From: Burkholderiales bacterium
GTDB taxonomy: Bacteria > Pseudomonadota > Gammaproteobacteria > Burkholderiales > SG8-41
Direction of reading: 5' to 3'
DNA length: 40,762 nt
Assembly: GCA_919902235.1 (NCBI GenBank)
Contig: CAKKQX010000017.1
Location: 1-40,762, forward strand
The notes below the pieces were generated by a model that saw only the letters and a program-made list of their open reading frames with translations, had not been told where the DNA came from and searched no databases. Position numbers and translations under genes: made by a program. Below are positions 34,928 to 40,762 of this stretch, piece after piece (within the stretch, counting starts at the first letter, position 1; every line of letters starts with the position of its first letter).

Positions 34928-35453
34928 CGGCGGCCGCATTGAACTTGGTTGTCTCATTGCCCCACGCACTCCAGCCGGGGCGCTCCTGGCGCGCGAACAT
35001 TTCCAGGTATGGGCCGCCCACCAGCGCCTCGATCCTCGCGTATTGCTCGTCCGGTTTCCGGCTGTGTTCGCGCCTCGGAGCCTCGATGATCTCGCGCACT
35101 CCCTTGGACTTGCGCCGGGGCTTGCCGCGCGTCGCCAGCAGGCACATCTCGCTCTGCTTGCGCGTCCAGTAGCCCATGCCGATGTTGCCGGTCTTGACCC
35201 AGGTGAATGCCCTGGTCTTGAACTTGAAGCCCCAGACTTTGAACAGATCGAGAGCCGCGTCGAGGTGCGAGTCCACGACCCACATGAACAGCGCGCAGTC
35301 CCGCGCCGCCAGTTCCGACACCGGCAACCCGGCGATCTGATGCAAGTCCATCGTGCGATAGTGGTCATTCGCCGAGCGGTGGGCAATCGTGTTTCGGCCC
35401 GAGTAGGTCTTGAAGGCCCAGGGCGGATCCATCAGGATGCAGCCGTATTTCAT
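34905..35453 (-). CDS. MT-A70-family DNA adenine methyltransferase
   Basis: MKYGCILMDPPWAFKTYSG...AARDCALFMWVVDSHLDAALDLFKVWGFKFKTRAFTWVK...: DPPW motif. Start set by ATGA overlap with the upstream gene. Confidence 0.9.
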   Translation of the reverse strand: MKYGCILMDPPWAFKTYSGRNTIAHRSANDHYRTMDLHQIAGLPVSELAARDCALFMWVVDSHLDAALDLFKVWGFKFKTRAFTWVKTGNIGMGYWTRKQSEMCLLATRGKPRRKSKGVREIIEAPRREHSRKPDEQYARIEALVGGPYLEMFARQERPGWSAWGNETTKFNAAADVRAAAD

Positions 35454-35860
35454 GCCGCCTCCCCCTGTGCCGAGCGATAGCAAATCGCGGCGTGCTTGGC
35501 GCAGTAGGGGCCGTGCACAACCTTCTCGCAGCAGAAGCGGAATTCGTGCGCCTTCGGATCGCCGAAGGGATAGCGGCACAGGCCCGGCGCGGTTTGCCGC
35601 ATCAGGCTGTCGATCCGTGCGCGCGAGGCCCCCAAGAAGCACCCATAGAACGGTGTACGGTAGTCCTTTCGGCTCCGGTTATGCCCGCGCACCCGGTCGT
35701 CGGCGATGCGGCGCGCGAGGACGGCGAGGACGGTGTTGCGCGAGAGGCCCATATCCCGTGCGATCTGGCCACCGCTCAAGCTCGGATCGGCCAGCTTCAT
35801 CGCCACGATCTGGTCGTTGCGTTCCTTGGTCTCGGCCTTCGGCTTTCCTACCATCGCCAT
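35450..35860 (-). CDS. GcrA-like cell-cycle regulator
   Basis: HTH ADPSLSGGQIARDMGLSRNTVLAVLARR plus GcrA-type C-terminus CRYPFGDPKAHEFRFCCEKVVHGPYCAKHAAICY. Confidence 0.8.
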   Translation of the reverse strand: MAMVGKPKAETKERNDQIVAMKLADPSLSGGQIARDMGLSRNTVLAVLARRIADDRVRGHNRSRKDYRTPFYGCFLGASRARIDSLMRQTAPGLCRYPFGDPKAHEFRFCCEKVVHGPYCAKHAAICYRSAQGEAA

Positions 35861-36027
35861 AGCCCCCAGCCCAGGTCGAACAGGCGCGTCAGTCCATGTC
35901 CGACGAACCCGGCCGCGACGATGAACGCCGGCCACAGCCCGAGCCACAGCGTCAGAAAACCCCACCAGCCCCACGCCTCGCTCGGAGCCGTTTCGGCCGG
36001 CCGTAGTCGGCGCCGCCAGAACGCCAT
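35848..36027 (-). CDS. small membrane protein
   Basis: 59 aa MAFWRRRLRPAETAPSEAWGWWGFLTLWLGLWPAFIVAAGFVGHGLTRLF... Confidence 0.5.
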   Translation of the reverse strand: MAFWRRRLRPAETAPSEAWGWWGFLTLWLGLWPAFIVAAGFVGHGLTRLFDLGWGLWRW

Positions 36028-36233
36028 CACGCGCCCCCGTCGTCGGAATACTTGCCCCGGATGAACTGCTGGAAGAACGCGCCCTTGCTCGGCGCGCTCA
36101 TCATGCGGTCGAACAGGGCGCGCGAGACGCCGGTGTAGCGGTAGGTCTGACCGCTGGTGAACTCGACGGCCAGGATGTTGCCCTCCCAGCCCACGGCGGC
36201 GATGTTCGAAGAGGCGACCGGAACCATGTTCAT
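36027..36233 (-). CDS. KTSC-domain protein
   Basis: SSNIAAVGWEGNILAVEFTSGQTYRYTGVSRALFDRMMSAPSKGAFFQQFIRGKY: KTSC signature. Confidence 0.85.
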   Translation of the reverse strand: MNMVPVASSNIAAVGWEGNILAVEFTSGQTYRYTGVSRALFDRMMSAPSKGAFFQQFIRGKYSDDGGA

Positions 36234-36234
36234 G

Positions 36235-36723
36235 TCACGCCACCCGCTGCACGACGACCTCGGGAGCGCCGTCCGCCCCCTTCCGCACGCTCCACTTCCC
36301 CTTCCCCTCCGACTTGGCGCGCTTGTACGCGATGGCCCCCAACCGCGCTACAACCTTTGCGATGTCCTCGCCGAACTCCACCGGCACCACGAACGCATCG
36401 CCGACCGTGCACTCGGCCCACGGATACTTCGCCCGGAGCGCCGGAGAACCGCCCCGCGCCGCCGGAACCGGAATGTCCCGCCGAATCTCGTACTCCGCCT
36501 CGATCGGCCGCTCGGGCTTGCCGGCCAGGTCGCCCGCCACAGCCGGAACCGCAATCCGCGGCGCTTCGCCGTCCCGGCCGGCTGCCTCCGCAGGCCGGCT
36601 TTCCGCCACGTCGAGGGGGACAATCCGAGGGCACCCCGGCTGGTGCAGGCCGCCAAGTTCCAGACAATCCGGGCAAAGCCCCCGCGCACCGCCCATCCCG
36701 CCCCCTCCACCGCCGCTAGACAT
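36235..36723 (-). CDS. conserved phage protein (DUF7303-like)
   Basis: Start at 36723 with SD TTGGAGG; C-terminal ALRAKYPWAECTVGDAFVVPVEFGED... pattern. Confidence 0.6.
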   Translation of the reverse strand: MSSGGGGGGMGGARGLCPDCLELGGLHQPGCPRIVPLDVAESRPAEAAGRDGEAPRIAVPAVAGDLAGKPERPIEAEYEIRRDIPVPAARGGSPALRAKYPWAECTVGDAFVVPVEFGEDIAKVVARLGAIAYKRAKSEGKGKWSVRKGADGAPEVVVQRVA

Positions 36724-36844
36724 GCCCTCAGTCCTCCAAGGTTGACCCGTGGTGCGCCGAAACCCCCTCGGAGCCCCCCACCCTAGCCAAAAGTACCTCA
36801 AAGCTCGCTGGCGGGCATCCTGGGAGGTCGGCGCTTCTCACACC

Positions 36845-36879
36845 ACCCTACCACAGCCCTAACTCCTGTCAACCGGAAA
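36845..36879 (-). promoter_or_regulatory. candidate late-operon promoter with TTTCCGGTTGACA element
   Basis: Minus strand TTTCCGGTTGACA (36879-36867) - 16 bp - TAGGGT (36850-36845). Confidence 0.5.
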
Positions 36880-37191
36880 GTGGAAAAGATATATGAACTA
36901 TGGATGGCATAGGCAACTTTCTCTCACCCCCGTCGGAATACCAACCGTTCTCCCCACACACATTCACATCTACCCATTACCCACTACCATAACCACCCAC
37001 CCAGGCTTTGGAAACTAATACAGACAGTACTATATACTCTATCTAGCTTACTATAACTCTATGCTTTCAGGTAGGTGGTACTATCATACACAACTCTACA
37101 CTAAGCTACATATAGCGATATATACTCTAAACTATCTATCATCAACTACTACTTACATAACTCATAACTCTAAACTACTTATACTCTACTC

Positions 37192-37221
37192 TAGTTCTTT
37201 CTTTTATCTTAAGAAGAACTA
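37192..37221. repeat. central inverted repeat of the AT-rich island
   Basis: TAGTTCTT (37192-37199) ... AAGAACTA (37214-37221), nested with TTCTTTCTTTTAT ... ATAAGAAAGAAAGAA. Confidence 0.75.
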
Positions 37222-37341
37222 TAAGAAAGAAAGAATAGAAGTAGTAATAGGTGTATATATTCTAGGTTCTACCTTCCTTACTCTTGTCTTATCTTGCACA
37301 TGTTAGACTCTATAGAACTAGATAGAGTACATAATATATAA

Positions 37342-37370
37342 TTGACAGGTTAGGGTTATAGGAGTATAGG
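37342..37370 (+). promoter_or_regulatory. candidate rightward promoter for the pentapeptide/SNF2 operon
   Basis: TTGACA (37342-37347) - 17 bp - TATAGG (37365-37370). Confidence 0.45.
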
Positions 37371-37696
37371 GTTATGAGTATGCAGTTAGCAATGGGGAGT
37401 ATAGAGAGATGAGTAAGGCCAGAGTGAGGAAGCGGAGTTGGATGGTACGACGGGCCGGCTGTCCGCGGGCTGGGACGATGGGACATTGCCACGTCTACAA
37501 CTCTAGCGGGCAATTCGCTGGGCTGGTCTGCGTGAACAGCCTGGCGCCTATCGCGCTGCGCTGACCCCTCCCCAAGGCCAGGTAGGCCGCCCTTCTCCCC
37601 AGGATCGTCCGTGGTGCGCCTGGGATGGGATGGACAGGGGACACAGGCCGATAGAGGCTCGACACGCGCCACGGCTCAAACAACGGGGAAATCGAA

Positions 37697-38299
37697 ATGA
37701 AATTCGAGGTTAAAAACCGCCTTACCGGCGCGGTTCAATTCGTCGCGGAAATCGAGTGCGAGGAGGGCGCCACATATTCGCTGAAGCTCGGTCTGGCCGT
37801 CAGGTGGGGTTTCAAAAATAATGCCTGCCTGGGCGGGGCCGACCTGCGCGGGGCCGACCTGGGCGGGGCCTACCTGGGCGGGGCCTACCTGCGCGGGGCC
37901 TACCTGGGCGGGGCCTACCTGGGCGGGGCCGACCTGCGCGGGGCCTACCTGGGCGGGGCCGACCTGCGCGGGGCCGACCTGCGCGGGGCCGACCTGCGCG
38001 GGGCCGACCTGGGCGGGGCCGACCTGCGCGGGGCCTACCTGGGCGGGGCCTACCTGCGCGGGGGCAAACTCGCGGACAACAACCCGCTGGCGATGCTTGG
38101 CCAACCCGATGGATGGGACGCTTTCACCTACTTCACCGAGAAGGGCGAGCAACGTGCGCTTGTCGGCTGCCATGACTTCACGCTGGCCGAGGGCCGCGCG
38201 TATTGGGCCGGCAAGGAAAATCGCCGCGAGGTCATGGCCGCGCTGGGCTATGCAGAAGCGATTAGTCGGATTCGTGGCTGGACCAAGAACCGCGCGTGA
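37697..38299 (+). CDS. pentapeptide-repeat protein
   Basis: 200 aa with 15 perfect L[GR]GA[DY] pentapeptides and a degenerate 16th, plus a C-terminal domain (VGCHDFTLAEGRAYWAGKENRREVMAALGYAEAISRI). Confidence 0.85.
   Translation: MKFEVKNRLTGAVQFVAEIECEEGATYSLKLGLAVRWGFKNNACLGGADLRGADLGGAYLGGAYLRGAYLGGAYLGGADLRGAYLGGADLRGADLRGADLRGADLGGADLRGAYLGGAYLRGGKLADNNPLAMLGQPDGWDAFTYFTEKGEQRALVGCHDFTLAEGRAYWAGKENRREVMAALGYAEAISRIRGWTKNRA
37829..38068 (+). repeat. 15-bp tandem repeat, about 16 units
   Basis: Unit ctg[g/c]gcggggcc[g/t]ac with two variable bases per unit. Confidence 0.9.
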
Positions 38300-39957
38300 A
38301 CATCACCTACCACAGTCCGCTCCACCGCTTCGAGGCGTTCGTTCCCTTCGAGGCGGCGCGGGAGCGCGAGACGATCAAACGCGCGGGCTGGTCCTGGGAC
38401 AAGCAGCGTCGTTGCTGGTGGACCGTCGTGCGCGAGCGCGTCCAGCCGTTCCTCGCGGCCTGCGATGTCGCCGCGCGCATGGAGCTGACCGTCAACCCCT
38501 TCGAGGCCCATGCCGCCGAACTCGCCAGCCAAGGCTCCGATGTCGAGCTTGATGTGCCCGCGCCCGCGGGCCTGCAATACCGGGGCTATCAGCGCGCCGG
38601 CATCGCCTATGCCCTGGCGCGCGAGCGCGTGTTGCTGGCCGACGAAATGGGCCTGGGCAAAACCATCCAGGCCATCGGCTGCGTGAACATGCGCCGCGAC
38701 GTGCGCAAGGTTATCATCCTCTGCAATGCTTCGCTTCGGCTGAACTGGCGCAGGGAGTGGGCGCGCTGGAACACCACGGGGATATTCCCCGCGCTGGTCA
38801 ACACGTCCTGGCCGCGTGAGGCGCGCGCTGGCCTCGCGGACGCGCCCATGGCGCTGATCGTCAGCTATACCAGCGTCCACAAATGGCGGCGCTTCATCGA
38901 CGCCTGGGGGCCGGACGCGGTGATCTGCGACGAAAGCCACGCGCTCAAGAACTCTAAGACGCGCCAGGCCCGCAACGTGCTGGGCTTCCAGCGGCCGGGC
39001 CACGCCATGCACCGCCCGCGCATCCCCGCCAAATACTGGATGCTGCTGACCGGCACGCCGATCCTCAACCGGCCGGCCGAACTGTGGACGACGTGCCGCC
39101 TGCTGGATCCGCAAGGTCTCGGCCGTGACCGCCAAGCCTACATGATGCGCTACGCCGAAAGCCCCGCGCGTTTGGGCGAACTCCACCGCCTGCTGCGCCA
39201 GCGGTTCATGGTGCGCAGGCTCAAGGCCGACGTGCTGAAGGAACTGCCCCCCAAAACGCGCGAGCTAGTGACGGTCGAGCTGGACGACGAAGCGCCGCTG
39301 CTGGCCGAGCAAGAGGTGATGGAAAAGGCGCGCCAGCGCATGGCGGCGCTCAAGGGCGCGCTGCCCCAGCGCGGCGCCCAAGGCTACGCCGAGGCCGTGC
39401 GCGAGTTGCAGGAAGGCCGCCACATGGCGATGACGGAACTGGCGCACGCGCGTTACGTCACGGCGATGGCGAAGCTGCCGAAAGTGATCGACCACCTGAA
39501 AGGGGTTCTGGATGAGCAAACGAAAATCGTCGTCTTTTGCTGGCACCATGACGTTCTCGACGGCCTTCGATCGGCGTTCGCTCAAGACTGCGTTACGGTC
39601 GATGGCCGCGTCGATCCTCAAGACCGCCAAGCCGCTGTGGATAGTTTTCAGCGACCGGAAGGGCCGCGTGTGTTTCTCGGCTCTATACGAGCCGCCGGAC
39701 TCGGCATCACCCTTACCGCCGCATCCTATGTCGCCTTCGCCGAACTCGACTGGACGCCGGCGATGATGATGCAGGCCGAGGACCGCCTGCATCGCATCGG
39801 CCAGGACAACGCCGTGCTGGTGCAGCACATCGTCGCGGATCGCTCGATCGACGCGAAAATGGCGAAGATGCTGGTGGACAAGCAGGCCGTCATCGGCCAG
39901 GTGCTGGACGGCGCGCCCGAGCGCGAGGCCGCGATGGTGGACGAATTGCTGGCCTAG
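38296..39957 (+). CDS. SNF2-family DNA-dependent ATPase/helicase
   Basis: VLLADEMGLGKTIQAIG, DAVICDESHALKN, WMLLTGTPILNRPAELW, LTAASYVAFAELDWTPAMMMQAEDRLHRIGQ. Confidence 0.95.
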   Translation: MNITYHSPLHRFEAFVPFEAARERETIKRAGWSWDKQRRCWWTVVRERVQPFLAACDVAARMELTVNPFEAHAAELASQGSDVELDVPAPAGLQYRGYQRAGIAYALARERVLLADEMGLGKTIQAIGCVNMRRDVRKVIILCNASLRLNWRREWARWNTTGIFPALVNTSWPREARAGLADAPMALIVSYTSVHKWRRFIDAWGPDAVICDESHALKNSKTRQARNVLGFQRPGHAMHRPRIPAKYWMLLTGTPILNRPAELWTTCRLLDPQGLGRDRQAYMMRYAESPARLGELHRLLRQRFMVRRLKADVLKELPPKTRELVTVELDDEAPLLAEQEVMEKARQRMAALKGALPQRGAQGYAEAVRELQEGRHMAMTELAHARYVTAMAKLPKVIDHLKGVLDEQTKIVVFCWHHDVLDGLRSAFAQDCVTVDGRVDPQDRQAAVDSFQRPEGPRVFLGSIRAAGLGITLTAASYVAFAELDWTPAMMMQAEDRLHRIGQDNAVLVQHIVADRSIDAKMAKMLVDKQAVIGQVLDGAPEREAAMVDELLA

Positions 39958-40118
39958 CGCGGCGGCGTCGAGGTAATGTGCGGCATGAACACGGCGGGAG
40001 GACAAATGCCGCCCATCGTCGCCATGCTCTCCATGCTTCCCGCGTTGTGCCCTTCCTGATAGGCCATCAAGGCGATGAACCCGGCCAGCATCAGGCTCGC
40101 GACGATCTTGACGAGCAT
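39954..40118 (-). CDS. 54-aa membrane protein at the end of the leftward replication operon
   Basis: Reading by eye: MLVKIVASLMLAGFIALMAYQEGHNAGSMESMATMGGICPPAVFMPHITSTPPR*; stop shares CTAG with the SNF2 stop. Confidence 0.5.
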   Translation of the reverse strand: MLVKIVASLMLAGFIALMAYQEGHNAGSMESMATMGGICPPAVFMPHITSTPPR

Positions 40119-40119
40119 G

Positions 40120-40762
40120 CTACCAGCCCTCCGCCGCTTCGCTGAAATCCCTGGCCCGCGGCGCGTCGGCCGGCACGAAGCAGCCGCGCCGCCACTCCAG
40201 CTTGAGCTTCCCGCCGTTGGCCGAGTAGTTGCTTTTCATGGTCTTGAGCCAGCGCACATACTTGTCGCCCTCGTCCTTGTTGCCGTCCTTGGTGAGATAC
40301 AGGCGCGAGCGCACGCTGTTGTTCCACGCCCGGTTGCCGCTGATCCCGCTGCCGCTGTTCAAGCCCTCGTTCGATGGATGGGCCGTCAGGATCACCACGC
40401 CCTGTATCTTGATCGCCAGGGCGCGCAAGGCGGTGATGAACCGGCGGACCTGGTTGCGCACGATCTCGTTGCCGCTGAACACGTCCGCCACGGTGTCCAG
40501 CACCACGATCTGCGCGCCGTGCTCCTGAACGACATGGGTTAACTGACTCATCAGCGGCTCGGGTCTGCCCCAATCCGTGCGCCGGTCGAAATCCATCAGC
40601 GCGTTTTCCTTGCCCGCGCGCTCGACCATCAGCATGTCGTCCAGGTCGCCCATCTCGATGCCGTATTGCGCGTTGATGTTGAATTGCCGCCGGTGCAGCT
40701 CGTCGGCGTCGTCCTCGCAGCCGAAGAAGCGGTCAGCGAGATCGTGCCGGTCAACGGCGAGG
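40120..40762 (-). CDS. RepA/AAA_25-like replicative ATPase, C-terminal part (joins 1..294 across the ends)
   Basis: FFGCEDDADELHRRQFNINAQYGIEM...IVVLDTVADVFSGNEIVRNQVRRFITALRALAIKIQGVVILTAHPSNEGLNSGSGISGNRAWNNSVRSRLYL; in frame with the left-end fragment when the 25-bp overlap is merged. Confidence 0.85.
   Translation of the reverse strand, partial: LAVDRHDLADRFFGCEDDADELHRRQFNINAQYGIEMGDLDDMLMVERAGKENALMDFDRRTDWGRPEPLMSQLTHVVQEHGAQIVVLDTVADVFSGNEIVRNQVRRFITALRALAIKIQGVVILTAHPSNEGLNSGSGISGNRAWNNSVRSRLYLTKDGNKDEGDKYVRWLKTMKSNYSANGGKLKLEWRRGCFVPADAPRARDFSEAAEGW

Larger units (their letters stand above)
36890..37440. other. AT-rich, low-complexity non-coding island; candidate replication origin/control region
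   Basis: About 38% GC by hand count inside a GC-rich genome; G/C skew flips near 37.2 kb; inverted repeats and repeated ACTCTA motif; divergent outward promoter-like sequences. Confidence 0.6.

Noticed and set aside
37061-37306. 81-aa + ORF in the AT-rich island (MLSGRWYYHTQLYTKLHIAIYTLNYLSS...)
   Set aside because: No SD, composition simply reflects AT-rich low-complexity DNA; treated as non-coding, but not strictly excluded.
37829-38068. Possible CRISPR array
   Set aside because: 15-bp unit repeats without spacers; it encodes pentapeptides.
37676-38173. Repeat-containing ORFs AQVGP (-) and AGPTWAGPTC (+ other frame)
   Set aside because: By-products of the 15-bp tandem repeat, which is open in several frames; the pentapeptide frame is the coherent one.
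38248-39186. 312-aa - strand ORF
   Set aside because: Antisense to the SNF2 ATPase, whose motifs are clear.

Overview
The window reads as one essentially complete, circularly closable genome of a GC-rich tailed phage, podovirus-like from its gene content. It is probably an alphaproteobacterial phage, because it carries a GcrA-like regulator. Bases 1-25 repeat at 40705-40729, and the RepA/AAA_25-type ATPase split by the ends is restored in frame across that overlap, giving an inferred circle of about 40,704 bp. Layout: (i) a leftward replication operon (1635 -> 1, continuing 40704 -> 39954) with an HTH regulator, RusA, a Toprim/primase-like protein and the ATPase; (ii) a rightward early block (1.7-8.0 kb) with a YqaJ exonuclease, an ERF annealase and many small ORFs; (iii) a long leftward late block (36.7 -> 8.1 kb) with GcrA-like, MT-A70 methyltransferase, TerL, portal, scaffold, N4-gp56-type capsid, tail proteins, lysis genes, a fibre/appendage cluster and ejection proteins; (iv) an AT-rich non-coding island (36.9-37.4 kb) with a GC-skew flip; (v) a rightward pentapeptide-repeat/SNF2 ATPase pair. 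No integrase, DNA polymerase or RNA polymerase was recognised. The most unusual region is 15-24 kb. It has four fibre/appendage-like proteins with apparent Sec signal peptides, an O-antigen ligase/polymerase-family (Wzy/WaaL) gene on the opposite strand, an alpha/beta hydrolase and a lipoprotein next to the lysis genes, and a vestigial beta-helix spike fragment. Together these could form an envelope-remodelling or receptor-masking module. The second is the AT-rich, skew-switching, repeat-bearing island with outward promoters that share sequence with the early control region. All family calls are by eye; no searches were run.
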